The notes under the pieces are model-generated. The model was not told the DNA's origin. It did no database searches and saw only the letters and a program-made list of their open reading frames with translations. A stretch of DNA of 46,590 nt from Lachnospiraceae bacterium (GTDB lineage: Bacteria > Bacillota > Clostridia > Lachnospirales > Lachnospiraceae). The DNA is taken from positions 1 to 46,590 of the forward strand of contig JAAWAC010000026.1 in NCBI GenBank assembly GCA_022791975.1, in the 5' to 3' direction. The position numbers and the translations under genes are program-made. This document shows positions 1 to 7,836 of this stretch, in pieces. Within the stretch, counting starts at the first letter, position 1. The number at the start of each line of letters is the position of its first letter.

Positions 1-373
1 ATCGTTGCAAGTGTAAACGGAACATATATCCATACAGAATTGGCAAAAAAGGTACTAAAGTCAGAGAATCCACAAGAGGGCTGATTCTACACAGTGACCA
101 GGGTTGCCAGTTTACATCATGGGAATTTGTATCCTACTGCAAAGAAAAAAGGTGATACAAAGTATGAGTAAGGCAGGGTGCCCCTATGTTAATGCACCGA
201 TGGGACGATTTTATAACACATTAAAAAATGAACGAATCTATCCGAACCATTTTTATACAGAATCGGAATTGGATGAAGCGTTAAGCAGATATGTCTTTGT
301 ATGGTACAACCATATCCTCCCCCATTCGTATAATGGCGGACAGACTCCGTTTGAAGTACGAACTAAAAGATAA
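1..373 (+). pseudogene. IS3-family transposase (OrfB) remnant
   Basis: This is the C-terminal part of an IS3/IS150-type transposase (rve integrase core), cut by the left edge and decayed. Frame 1 reads IVASVNGTYIHTELAKKVLK and stops near 82-84. Frame 3 carries the second catalytic Asp region (LILHSDQG, about 81-104). The frame starting at 104 continues with SMSKAGCPYVNAPMGRFYN to the stop at 373. At least two frameshifts are therefore needed, one of them in an A-run near 145-151. The conserved catalytic Glu of the usual APMERFYNTLKNE motif is Gly here (APMGRF), so the protein would be inactive even if the frame were repaired. No terminal inverted repeat was identified. Confidence 0.85.
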
Positions 374-408
374 TTTTTCAAACAAAGTGTTACAAAAATG
401 CTTGACCA

Positions 409-864
409 CTACACCTGACTGTCGTTATGGGCAGCGGACATCCACAAATCCAGCAGGATATCCATTTCAGAACAACGACCGACGCTGACCAGTTCCGTTG
501 CAACCACAGTCGGCATAAAGAAAAAGCCTGTATCTTTTTGAGAGGGGCAGTTTTAGTCCAGTACGGTATTATGTTTTTTCCAGTCACGGATTTTGTATTT
601 AACCACTTTTCCATGGTCAAGGAAAAGATAGGAGATAAGGCGGCGTTTCTGTAGCTCGTCCAGAATGGAGACTGCCTGGCACTGAAAGCGGGTACGGAAC
701 CATGTGGACAGTTCCTTCACGGTACAGATCCATTCACGGGGATATACCGTATAGCCGATACCGTCTATGCGGAGGTAAGAAGTAGGGAAATTTGCATAGT
801 TGCAAAGTACTATATAATAAAAAAGATCGGAGCCCCCGCCTGTGCGAATACTCCGATCTGCCAT
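409..864 (-). pseudogene. Decayed integrative-element gene (winged-helix / replication-initiator-like)
   Basis: The frame from ATG 864 (MADRSIRTGGGSDLFYYIVL) runs 103 codons to TAA at 553-555. It then continues open past that stop (CPSQKDTGFFFMP, then SVGRCSEMDILLDLW) to a second stop at 409-411. The continuity across the TAA suggests a Tyr codon mutated to stop. From memory, the N-terminal text resembles helix-turn-helix, replication-initiator-like proteins of Tn1549-type conjugative elements of Clostridia, where the full protein is much longer, so this copy is also truncated. Bases 824-832 and 851-859 form a 9-bp perfect inverted repeat inside the 5' coding end. Family identity is from recollection and moderately sure; the broken state is seen directly. 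Confidence 0.5.
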
Positions 865-1141
865 TAAGTTCTAGATAAATTGCCTGTATATCCGGCAGCG
901 TGGATAATCTACGATTTGTTTTATTTCTAATTTGATATTCTGACATAGAACCCTCCATGAATCAGCAGAGCCTGTTTTGGAATAACAAAATCCATATTCG
1001 TTGCCATCAGGTGACAGTTGTGGTAAAATAACACAGTCCGATGCGGCGCAACAGTTTCAGTTTGAGTACACATCAAAAACAAAATATAGACTTTAATGAG
1101 AATTGATTTTCTCAGATCAGCATAAAATTCAGACGATGATC

Positions 1142-1540
1142 CTGCTAATTTTCTGCTAATTGGCGTTCCTAAAAACAGCCTCTGCTAATTTTATAAAAAT
1201 GAACAATAGTAGACGAAATTGTGCAATATGCAATAAAAAAGCACAATAAGCTAGCTCCTACGAGGACACTTTAGGCATAAAAGAGCATGAAAAGATGTGT
1301 AAGGTAACCGTAAGATAAGGTATAAGTTTTCCTCCTAAGCATGGGGCCAGAAGTTCCAATCTTCTCGGGGACGCTAAAATGCCGTAACTCCAAGGGTTGC
1401 TGCGTTTTTGTTCCTCCAGGGATTTAGGCGTAGTCTCCTTATTTATGGCCGAATTTTCGTTCTGCCACCTGCAAGGGAAGTGCTGAAAGGAATCGAACCC
1501 CCTGGCGGGAAAAACAAGGTCTGCTAATCATTTTGCTAAT
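1142..1540 (+). repeat. Five direct copies of TGCTAAT flanking a tRNA-like core
   Basis: TGCTAAT occurs at about 1143, 1154 and 1183 (each within CTGCTAATT) and again at about 1522 and 1534. All copies are in the same orientation, three on one side and two on the other side of the tRNA-like sequence at 1331-1374. Spaced direct heptamers around a core are what arm-type sites of tyrosine-recombinase elements look like. No integrase gene is present in the window, so the role is inferred. Confidence 0.4.
1331..1374 (+). other. tRNA-Arg(CCU)-like 3' half, possible attachment core
   Basis: The sequence CCTCCTAAGC contains a CTCCTAA loop, which gives anticodon CCU. It is followed by a variable region, a perfect 5-bp T stem (AGAAG/CTTCT) around TTCCAAT, and CGGGGACG as a 3' acceptor strand. 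The 5' half does not fold: no GTCCCCG partner is found at the right distance. A lone tRNA 3' half is typical of the att copy left at the distal end of an integrated element. The T loop has C in place of the usual purine, consistent with decay. Confidence 0.4.
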
Positions 1541-1806
1541 CCTCGCGCAGAAATAATATGGAACACATTGACGATGAAGGCAATCAGGATGACAGCCACC
1601 AGAATGTAAAGAATACGCAATCTTAACCAATGAGAGCACAGGCCTGGTCTGGTATAAACACGCAGCAATATAAAAAGCTGGACCTATGCAAAGAGGAAAA
1701 ACCACAGCTTTTGAAGAACATCAAAAAAATGCCCGCCGTTCATCTTGACGGTTAACCGCCTCGCCTGGCCCTGCTCTCCCTGATAAATTGGGATTTTGAT
1801 TTCTAA

Positions 1807-2325
1807 TTATTTATTTTTAAGATTATCCAAAATCCAAAAAGTAATTGGCTTGAAAATAGCATAAAAACCGTATCCGACTATTCCGCCAACCACATTTGTT
1901 ATTAAATCTGTGATATCCGAAGATCGGAAACCGTTGATGAGGGGCTGCAATAGTTCAATACCTGCACTCATCAAAAAGCAGAAAAATACCGTTTTACCAA
2001 ATTTAGCAGTTCTCCCTTGGGTCAACGGAAATAAGAAACCAAATGGTATGGTCATAATAACGTTCAAGATTATCTGCCTTAAAAAATCTCCTCTTCCCGC
2101 TGAAACATCTATAAACGGCACTAAATTCATAGGTTTATAGGGATGATTTAGAACAAATGGGATAGATGTTATGACGGGCATCAAGGTAAAATAAAGCACA
2201 AATGAAAGATATATATACATGAGTGTGTTGACAAGTAAGATATCTTTGCCGCTGATTTTCCACTTGCGAAAGAAGACAAAAGCATATAAAAGAGCCAACA
2301 CTATAAAATCTATCGAGTACTTCAT
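1807..2325 (-). CDS. VanZ-like family membrane protein
   Basis: The product is about 172 residues with four to five hydrophobic segments: near the N-terminus (IDFIVLALLYAFVFF), then YIYLSFVLYFTLMP, ILNVIMTIPFGFLFPL, VFFCFLMSAGIELLQPL and VVGGIVGYGFYAIF. The N-L-V-P-F element (MNLVPFID), the PFGFLFP segment and the acidic SAGIELLQ helix are typical of the VanZ family (PF04892). VanZ itself gives low-level teicoplanin resistance; most homologues have no known role. The start is placed at ATG 2325 because GGAAGGA lies 5-6 bases upstream; an in-frame ATG eight codons earlier lacks such a site. It is a lone gene among element debris, with no van cluster nearby. Confidence 0.8.
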   Translation of the reverse strand: MKYSIDFIVLALLYAFVFFRKWKISGKDILLVNTLMYIYLSFVLYFTLMPVITSIPFVLNHPYKPMNLVPFIDVSAGRGDFLRQIILNVIMTIPFGFLFPLTQGRTAKFGKTVFFCFLMSAGIELLQPLINGFRSSDITDLITNVVGGIVGYGFYAIFKPITFWILDNLKNK

Positions 2326-2494
2326 AACAGTCCTTCCTTCCATCCCCATTTGTCATTCTCTTACTTCCACCCCGCTGGGGGATTGGATTTTTCCGCAAAT
2401 CCGCTCTTCCCGCAAGCTGCTCCAGCGTCAGACTGCGCTCCACACGCAGGTCTTTTCATCCTTCCGGTATCGTCAAGACCAATAAATACACCCT

Positions 2495-2914
2495 CTATCC
2501 ATCCATCTTTTCTTGGCACTCGCTACACTCCCTATGATGAATGGAGATAATACCGCCGCATTTGGGACAAGTGTATTTTTCTTTCTGCATTTCCATGAAC
2601 AATTCCAAACCGTGTTCTTGGACAAATGCGCCATTCTCTATAAGGCTTGCCTCATACCGTTGATTATAGCTTTTTTCAAGATTTTTCATCCGTTTGCATG
2701 GATAATCTGGACATGCAAAACAGTGGGACAGTCCTTTCTCTTTTATGCAATCCTTTATCTTGCATTTCCGGCAACACTCCGGCTTTCCCTCATCGCTATT
2801 CAAACACCCTGCACATGGCTTTTTGTGGTAACAGTGCTTATAACAGACCATACAGTTCATTCCACACGGAGCGAACATGACTTTATCAATCTTTGCGCTT
2901 GGCATATTCATCAT
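2495..2914 (-). CDS. DUF3795 cysteine-rich protein
   Basis: This 139-residue protein is very rich in Cys. It has an N-terminal block of the DUF3795 type (FAPCGMNCMVCYKHCYHKKP, then CAGCLNSDEGKPECCRKCKI, CIKEKGLSHCFACPDYPC) and a separate C-terminal zinc-ribbon pair, CPKCGG near 118-123 and CSEC near 131-134. Metal binding is highly likely from the Cys spacing. The family is common in anaerobes and its function is unknown. The Lys/Glu-rich middle helix (EKSYNQRYEASLIENGAF) is normal for the family. An ATG-ATG start follows GGGAAATAG, a weak ribosome site, so the exact start among M1, M2 and M4 is uncertain. The gene stands alone, and I infer no pathway. Confidence 0.8.
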   Translation of the reverse strand: MMNMPSAKIDKVMFAPCGMNCMVCYKHCYHKKPCAGCLNSDEGKPECCRKCKIKDCIKEKGLSHCFACPDYPCKRMKNLEKSYNQRYEASLIENGAFVQEHGLELFMEMQKEKYTCPKCGGIISIHHRECSECQEKMDG

Positions 2915-3046
2915 CTATTTCCCATTGTAAAATCTATCATTTCGTTTCTGTGCTTGTCATTATAACACAATTCCGAGAGGGTGGGAATAGGGAGCTTTTT
3001 CGGGCTAATTTGCTAGTTTCATGAAAAATACATTTGAAAGACTTAT

Positions 3047-3232
3047 GTGGAAAGTGAAAGGCAGAAAGCAGATAAAAGAGGGTCTCGAAAAGCCAAAATC
3101 GAAACAGCACAGTGGCTACATAAAACGGGAATTTCTCTTCGGAAAATCGCAAAGGCATCCCAGATATCCGTGGAGACCATAGAGCAGGGACCTGGAAAAG
3201 TTTTCCGGAAACAAAAGGAGAGCCAGGTGTGA
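3047..3232 (+). pseudogene. C-terminal tail of an Rpn / PD-(D/E)XK nuclease-family transposase-like protein
   Basis: A 61-codon frame ends with a lysine-rich stretch, then TAQWLHKTGISLRKIAKASQ and ISVETIEQ. This reads like the short C-terminal helix-turn-helix tail ('A..LL..GIS...IA..TGLS.E.I..L') that closes Rpn and related nuclease-family proteins. The nuclease body, normally 200 or more residues upstream, is missing; the preceding bases 2940-3046 hold no matching frame. I call it a fragment. A free-standing small DNA-binding protein is the alternative, but there is no convincing ribosome site before its ATG. The rest of the 2915-3309 gap holds nothing else I recognise. Confidence 0.4.
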
Positions 3233-3309
3233 CTCAGGCAAGTCACACCTGCCCCCTCCTTGTACCTATCTATCTCCCGCCAGTCCTTTGCCTGTCTCAG
3301 CTGGCTTTG

Positions 3310-4200
3310 TTACTTCATATAGATTTCTGAAACAGTATTTTCTACACCATTGATTTGTAATCTGACATGAAGCATTCCGTTTTCAAATTCATTTAAAGGA
3401 TATTCCAGCGGCTCAGAAAGATTGGTAACATCAACAGACCTTGCCATATCTCCCTGAACCAGCCACAAGACAAGCGTAGCCCCATCTGGCACTGTGCCAC
3501 AGGAAATATCGACATGGAGTTGTTGGGTGTCTGCGTCCGCAATCATCATATTTTGTTCTTTCACAAATCCATCGCTGGCTTTTTTAAAGTTCAGTTTCCA
3601 AACGTCATCCGTATAGCCATTATAATTCATGTTGATTACTCCTAAGTTCCAAACCCGTTCATCAGAAGTAACATCTGTATTTATACCATTTCCAGTGGCT
3701 GCACTGACAATAAAGCCCGTCAAACATACCAGCATAAGCACCATGCTCCCAATCCCGGCAACAATAAATGTTAAATGATGTGTTCTCTGTTTTACCATAA
3801 TACTAATATCCTCCTTTTGGATAGGCTTTCCACATTCTTCGCAGTATTTTGCCTTTAATGAAACTTTATGTCCACAAGCGGGGCAAGACCCCTTTATTTC
3901 TGAACGCCGCAGAAAATAAATTAATAACCCTAGAAAGGGTGTAGCAATAATAATTACAAGTGCCCACAGCAACGGGTCATCGCACCGCTTTTTGCAATCC
4001 TGATATACCCACGCTGCAAAAAAAGCAGAGGTACACAGTGCAAAAATTATAACGAAAAGCAGCATCACGGGAAGTAACCTAGAAAGGCCGCTAAAACCAT
4101 CGCTTTTAAGAAAATACAGACCAAACCGCAAAAAGATTAACAGGATGATAGTAAAAACACCCATATAGAGCGGGAATTTTTTGTATTTCGTATGACTCAT
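3310..4200 (-). CDS. Membrane protein with PLDc_N-like segment and zinc ribbon
   Basis: This is a 296-residue membrane protein. Hydrophobic segments lie at about residues 11-31, 43-65, 78-97 and 143-167. The segment VYQDCKKRCDDPLLWAL followed by PFLGLLIYFLRR matches the PLDc_N (YxlE-like) pattern of short two-helix membrane proteins. It is followed at once by a zinc ribbon with C106, C109, C120 and C123 (CPACG...YCEECG). After the last helix comes an outside domain of about 120 residues, probably beta-rich (FVWNLG-type repeats absent, many V/L/W). Its start overlaps the end of the upstream gene by four bases (ATGA type), so it is the last gene of the sigma-factor operon. By analogy with YxlD/YxlE of the SigY operon it may help control the sigma factor; that is inference. 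Confidence 0.65.
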   Translation of the reverse strand: MSHTKYKKFPLYMGVFTIILLIFLRFGLYFLKSDGFSGLSRLLPVMLLFVIIFALCTSAFFAAWVYQDCKKRCDDPLLWALVIIIATPFLGLLIYFLRRSEIKGSCPACGHKVSLKAKYCEECGKPIQKEDISIMVKQRTHHLTFIVAGIGSMVLMLVCLTGFIVSAATGNGINTDVTSDERVWNLGVINMNYNGYTDDVWKLNFKKASDGFVKEQNMMIADADTQQLHVDISCGTVPDGATLVLWLVQGDMARSVDVTNLSEPLEYPLNEFENGMLHVRLQINGVENTVSEIYMK

Positions 4201-4574
4201 GTCAATACACCTCTTTTCTCAATACGGATTGTGATGTCCTCTTTCATATGGGTTCTCTTTACACCTATTATGGTAATCAATATGCCTGCCACGCCCATAT
4301 ATAAGCAGATACCAAGGGCAAAGTAAGATAAGTAAATATTCTCAATGATTGTAAGAGCCAAGACAGCCAGCAAAGAAAAAGTTATCAAATTTAAAATCAT
4401 AGGCATATACCAAAGTGACAAGGTATGTGTGGCAGATGGTTTTCGCAGGACAGCTTCTTGTTGATATAGAGTTGCTTTGAGTTTATTATTCAGTTCGCCG
4501 GTTGGTACATCATTCATTTTCAAAGAAGCCCGGATGAGTTCTTCTATTTCCGTGTTAGATCGATTATCTCTCAT
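4197..4574 (-). CDS. Small two-helix membrane protein, probable anti-sigma partner
   Basis: This 125-residue protein has a soluble charged N-terminal half (NRSNTEIEELIRASLKMNDV) followed by two hydrophobic helices, LSLWYMPMILNLITFSLLAV through ALTII and YFALGICLYMGVAGILITII. The gene overlaps the 3' end of the ECF sigma gene by 11 bases and precedes the zinc-ribbon membrane gene with a 4-base overlap. The layout of soluble N-terminus plus two helices directly after an ECF sigma gene is like YxlC of the B. subtilis SigY operon. I infer an anti-sigma role; no zf-HC2 anti-sigma zinc motif is present. The start at ATG 4574 is chosen for GGAGGG eight bases upstream rather than the GTG three codons earlier. 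Confidence 0.6.
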   Translation of the reverse strand: MRDNRSNTEIEELIRASLKMNDVPTGELNNKLKATLYQQEAVLRKPSATHTLSLWYMPMILNLITFSLLAVLALTIIENIYLSYFALGICLYMGVAGILITIIGVKRTHMKEDITIRIEKRGVLT

Positions 4575-5085
4575 AACCAGCACCCTCCAATCTTTTCTTA
4601 ATTAGGTTTCTTCCTTTGAACAATCGACTTTTCACAGTGCCTGGCGGCTTTTTTATGATGGTTGCTATCTGCTCTATGGAACAATCAGAAAGGTAAAATA
4701 ATAGCAGAGGTACCTGAAATTTTTCCGGGAGACTCTGAATGATTTGGCGGACTTCTATAATCAGCTCCTTTTGAAAATAGCTTTCCTCAATATTTTCTTC
4801 CGTATGGAATGCCGCCACTTCCTCATCGAGATTTCTACAAGGAGCAATCCTATTCCGCCGGGCCTGTTTTCTTCTGTGGCTTTTCCAAAGATTATGTGCC
4901 AAAGAGAAAAACAACGCTTTCGGATTTTTCTCCCAGTCAAGGGTCCATTCCGTTTCTAACGCTTTGAGGAAAGTCTGTTGATATAAGTCCTCGGCATCCG
5001 CTTTGTCCCCACAGAGCTTTCGGCAAAATCTATAGATATCTGTACCGAACTCGTCCATACATCTTTCTATTTCTCTTGCATTCAC
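4564..5085 (-). CDS. ECF-type RNA polymerase sigma factor
   Basis: This 173-residue protein has the two sigma-70 regions of extracytoplasmic-function sigma factors. Region 2 spans about 8-75, with YRFCRKLCGDKADAEDLYQQ, TFLKALE and LFFSLAHNLWKSHRRKQARR for -10 binding. Region 4 spans about 115-168, with LPEKFQVPLLLFYLSDCSIE and the helix-turn-helix TIIKKPPGTVKSRLFKGRNL. It directs core polymerase to a small set of promoters and is probably held off by the co-transcribed membrane protein. The start is GTG at 5085, preceded by GAGGGGG at a good distance; the next ATG is much further in. A TGAACC-N16-CGAA element lies upstream and could be its own target. SigY-like by operon layout; sigma-factor identity is sure, subgroup less so. 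Confidence 0.9.
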   Translation of the reverse strand: MNAREIERCMDEFGTDIYRFCRKLCGDKADAEDLYQQTFLKALETEWTLDWEKNPKALFFSLAHNLWKSHRRKQARRNRIAPCRNLDEEVAAFHTEENIEESYFQKELIIEVRQIIQSLPEKFQVPLLLFYLSDCSIEQIATIIKKPPGTVKSRLFKGRNLIKKRLEGAGYER

Positions 5086-5116
5086 TGTTTCACCCCCTCT
5101 GCCTGTTCACTCTATA

Positions 5117-5142
5117 TTCGCCATAACTTTATATGCGGTTCA
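5117..5142 (-). promoter_or_regulatory. Possible ECF-type autoregulated promoter
   Basis: On the minus strand TGAACC (5142-5137) and CGAA (5120-5117) are separated by 16 bases, and the start codon lies about 32 bases further on. Many ECF sigma factors recognise TGAAAC-N16-CGTN-like sequences and transcribe their own genes, so this is a candidate. The -10 part deviates from CGTC. Confidence 0.35.
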
Positions 5143-5379
5143 TTTTTTTTAAATAGAAAAACAGAAAAGAACGGTACTCCTTCTAAAACAGAGGAGCCCT
5201 ATTATCTTCCGGAAAGCATGTTGGAGGTTGTTGCTTAAATAAGATTCATTGGGAATAGCCTGGTGGGGATCTAGAATAAAGCCACAGAACGCAGCGCTGG
5301 AAAGATTGAATAACTACATAAAGCCTGGCGCAGCAGGTCCCCAGAGCCCACATACAGGATGCAGACCCGGGGAATGCCC
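5143..5379. other. Intergenic stretch without a recognised gene
   Basis: Between the sigma-factor promoter and the GH51 terminator nothing intact is seen. A plus-strand frame without a start (about 5150-5238, ending GTPSKTEEPYYLPESMLEVV then TAA) could be the tail of a lost gene. The rest is unassigned. Confidence 0.35.
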
Positions 5380-5407
5380 AAAGACTCCATGGAGGAGAGT
5401 CTTTTTA
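5380..5407 (-). terminator. Hairpin at the end of the GH51 gene
   Basis: AAGACTC and GAGTCTT form a stem around a CATGGAGGA loop that begins at the stop codon of the arabinofuranosidase gene. On the plus strand the stem is followed by TTTTT; on the minus strand the tail is only the TTT of the stem, so it is a weak or bidirectional terminator. Confidence 0.45.
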
Positions 5408-6889
5408 CAGGAACTCAATGATATTCACGGAATGGGGCTCCAGCTGAAGATTGGCCGTGCCATGGCAGGCAAGCCACTGGCCGGTCTTCGGAACAATGCC
5501 ATTGACACCGATATCATTGTAAGACTCGGTAGACTCCCCATTCAGCGTATGAATACGGTACTTGCTCACACCCGGTACTAAGAGTTGCAGCCCACGCTCC
5601 CTCTCCGGGTCCTTGTTCATAGCAGAAACTACCACTGCACCGTCCTGCCGCAGGGTAGCCAGCACATCCAGCACTGGCACCTGCCGCTCTCCGCCTTTTA
5701 AATGCGGGAAGGTGATTATTTCCGGATCCTCGTCCCACAGATCAACAATGGTATCTCCCATAAGCTTCACATACATTTGGAATACATAATAAGTACCACG
5801 CAGCACAATCCCATCCTTGTGGGTATAAATACAGCCCCTGGCATTCACAACCGGCGCATAGTTGGCCATGCCCACGATGTCTCCATTCCGGTTGCAGGTG
5901 TTTAGAAAACAGGCTGTAAACACCGTGTCCGCCATGGTATACTTGGTATTGTCATCATTATCATCCCGGGGATACAGGTAGTCCTCCTTTGTCACCCCGT
6001 ACCCATAGCGGCAACCAGGATGATACCACCCCCGCAGATTCCACTCGTCAAAGGCAATCCGCACTTTCTTTTCCAGTCCCATGGCACAGAGGATTCCCCT
6101 CACCTGGCGGATTCCCTCATCCAGCTCCCCGGTAAATGCCATGCATTGACGATAATCCGCTTCGGTGTTAACCTCATGATTGCGGTCCCAATATTTGTGA
6201 ATGGAGATCCATTTCAGCCATCTGCCAGCATTTTTAAGAATATTTGTATTCCAGTCAACATCTGCCAGGGCAGCTGCTGACAACTCGATAGTGGGATCTA
6301 CATGCAGCAACATTTTCGCGGATTCCCGCACCAGGAGGCCCCATTCCTGCGCATCCTTGGCCCCGATCTCCCAGTCACCATAGTTTTCATTCCCAATGCT
6401 CCAATATTTTACCTTATAGGGCTCCCTGTGCCCGTTTTCGATTCGCCATTTGGCATACTGCCCCTCGTTCTCCAAGTTGCAGTACTCGGCCCAATCGCTC
6501 ATTTCCTCTGCTGTTCCTGTCCCCGCATTGGTGCAGATATACGGTTCACACCCAATTTTCCGGCACATGGCCACATACTCGTCCGTGCCAAAGGTATTAG
6601 GCTCCTCTACCCGCCACGCCTTGTCAAACAATGGCTTGCGCTCCCGGCCTACCGCGTCCTTCCAGTGATAGGAAGACACAAAACAGCCCCCCGGCCAGCG
6701 CAGCACCGGCACCTCAATTCCCCGCATGGCTTCTATTACATCCCGCCGCAGGCCGTCCTCATCGGAAAGAGGATTGCCTGGATCGTATACGCCACCGTAG
6801 GTCTGCCGGTGGAAATGCTCCAGAAAATGGCCATAGATCATTTTATCTCGCTTAAAAAGCTGTCTTTTGGGATGAATCTGCACCTTCAT
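5405..6889 (-). CDS. abfA: Alpha-L-arabinofuranosidase, GH51
   Basis: This 494-residue protein is full length for bacterial GH51 enzymes. It removes terminal alpha-L-arabinofuranosyl units from arabinan, arabinoxylan or their oligosaccharides. The (beta/alpha)8 barrel covers about 1-370, with signature RWPGGCF at 64-70, the acid/base Glu168 in WSIGNEN and the nucleophile Glu282 in AFDEWN. The C-terminal beta domain includes VVSAMNKDPE and ends in HSVNIIEFL. There is no signal peptide, so it acts in the cytoplasm on imported oligosaccharides. The start is supported by AGGAGG just upstream. It is a single-gene unit with its own promoter and hairpin, separate from the other glycosidases at 31-44 kb. 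No arabinose genes lie beside it. Confidence 0.95.
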   Translation of the reverse strand: MKVQIHPKRQLFKRDKMIYGHFLEHFHRQTYGGVYDPGNPLSDEDGLRRDVIEAMRGIEVPVLRWPGGCFVSSYHWKDAVGRERKPLFDKAWRVEEPNTFGTDEYVAMCRKIGCEPYICTNAGTGTAEEMSDWAEYCNLENEGQYAKWRIENGHREPYKVKYWSIGNENYGDWEIGAKDAQEWGLLVRESAKMLLHVDPTIELSAAALADVDWNTNILKNAGRWLKWISIHKYWDRNHEVNTEADYRQCMAFTGELDEGIRQVRGILCAMGLEKKVRIAFDEWNLRGWYHPGCRYGYGVTKEDYLYPRDDNDDNTKYTMADTVFTACFLNTCNRNGDIVGMANYAPVVNARGCIYTHKDGIVLRGTYYVFQMYVKLMGDTIVDLWDEDPEIITFPHLKGGERQVPVLDVLATLRQDGAVVVSAMNKDPERERGLQLLVPGVSKYRIHTLNGESTESYNDIGVNGIVPKTGQWLACHGTANLQLEPHSVNIIEFL

Positions 6890-6937
6890 AGTGGAACCTC
6901 CTGAGAATTATTTTGGGTGAACGCTCTTATTCCTTTC

Positions 6938-6966
6938 ATTGTATATCACAATATTCTAAAGTACAA
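6938..6966 (-). promoter_or_regulatory. Sigma-A promoter of the GH51 gene
   Basis: On the minus strand TTGTAC (-35, 6966-6961), a 17-base spacer and TACAAT (-10, 6943-6938) precede the abfA ATG by about 49 bases. Five of six -10 bases and four of six -35 bases match consensus with ideal spacing. Confidence 0.6.
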
Positions 6967-7114
6967 GTCTCTTTCCAGATTCCCCAAAGCCTTTCTTCTA
7001 TATTTATAAATAAGAAAAAATTCTCCCTTAGGACTAGCCGACACACGGGCAAATTGGTACAATAGGAGATAATGGATTGGATAAAAAGGTGATATCATTT
7101 CAGGAGGCAGAACC

Positions 7115-7822
7115 ATGTTGAAAATTATGTGCTTAAACCCGGTAACTCTGGAAACCACAGAGGAGGAAATTGCCTATATAGGAAAATATCTGGACAAGGA
7201 TACCAGGCTGATTCCAGATGGCGTTTCCCAGGGGCCCGAAACTATTCAAAGTGAATACCAGGAGGCCCTTGCCCAGCCACAGATTATAGAGCTTTGTATG
7301 GAGGCAGAAAAACAGGGTATGGATGGGGTGTTTGTAAATTGTTTTGGGGACCCGGGAGTCCGGGGAGCCCGGGAGGTAACCAATATCCCCATTTTTGGTG
7401 GCTTCGAACCAGTGATGTTGACCGCCATGGGAATTGGGGATCGGATTGGGATTCTCTCTGTCCTGGACAATGTGCTGCCCTTAATTACAAATGAAGTCCT
7501 GCGGGCTGGTATGAAAGACCGGGTTGTCAGTATTTCCAGCATTGGAATTCCCGTTGCACAGCTGCAAGACAAGGAGGCACTGGAGGAGGCACTGGTCCGG
7601 GAAGCTCTGCGGGTGATCCGGGAACATGGTGTGGAGGTTCTGGTTCTGGGATGTACTGCTATGATTGATGTGGCAGAAAATGTGGCAGAAAAACTGCATG
7701 TGGCAGGCTATCACATTCCTGTCCTGGAAGCTGCCCAGACAGCCGTAAAAATGCTGGAAATGTTCGCAAAAATGGGCTTAACCCACAGCAGGCGTACCTA
7801 TATGCCGGTGCCTGTCAGGTAG
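7115..7822 (+). CDS. Aspartate/glutamate/hydantoin racemase family protein
   Basis: This 235-residue protein belongs to the Asp/Glu/hydantoin racemase family (PF01177). These enzymes are cofactor-free and swap stereochemistry at an alpha carbon with two Cys acting as acid and base. Both are visible: Cys76 in FVNCFGDPG and Cys180 in LVLGCTAM. IPIFGGFEPV and the central IGDRIGILSVLDNV are typical of the hydantoin-racemase side of the family. The start follows AGGAGG (at about 7101). It lies 14 bases before a PucR regulator and upstream of DUF917 and peptide-transport genes, which suggests action on a hydantoin- or peptide-derived intermediate. The substrate cannot be read from sequence. A 1-carbon-shifted role as maleate isomerase-like enzyme is less likely. 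Confidence 0.85.
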   Translation: MLKIMCLNPVTLETTEEEIAYIGKYLDKDTRLIPDGVSQGPETIQSEYQEALAQPQIIELCMEAEKQGMDGVFVNCFGDPGVRGAREVTNIPIFGGFEPVMLTAMGIGDRIGILSVLDNVLPLITNEVLRAGMKDRVVSISSIGIPVAQLQDKEALEEALVREALRVIREHGVEVLVLGCTAMIDVAENVAEKLHVAGYHIPVLEAAQTAVKMLEMFAKMGLTHSRRTYMPVPVR

Positions 7823-7836
7823 AAAGGAAGCAATGG

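Larger units (their letters stand above)
865..1806. other. Gene-poor stretch with element debris
   Basis: No intact gene is supported here. The upstream end holds a short frame on the minus strand from ATG 943 (MSEYQIRNKTNRRLSTLPDI) that runs into the decayed gene and may be spurious. The middle holds TGCTAAT repeats and a tRNA-Arg-like 3' half, described separately. Close to the VanZ gene, a minus-strand frame without a start (about 1684-1800, including ARRLTVKMNGGHFFDVLQKL) ends at TAG 1684-1686 and may be the tail of a lost gene. Confidence 0.5.

Noticed and set aside
734..958. Short minus-strand frame upstream of the decayed element gene
   Set aside because: Most of it overlaps the first codons of that gene in another frame and shows no family likeness.
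1480..1535. Second tRNA-like 3' half on the minus strand (GGGGGTTCGATTCC)
   Set aside because: The T stem needs several G-T pairs and no anticodon or acceptor arm can be drawn.
2135..2443. Minus-strand frame with an HTH-like stretch (SLTLEQLAGRADL)
   Set aside because: It overlaps the VanZ start in another frame and has no ribosome site. The match to a regulator is short and could be a decayed tail at best.
7035..7063. TACAAT as a -10 for the racemase-PucR unit
   Set aside because: The -10 is fine but there is no acceptable -35 at 16-18 bases (TAGCCG only). A PucR-dependent promoter is possible but not supported by a visible operator.
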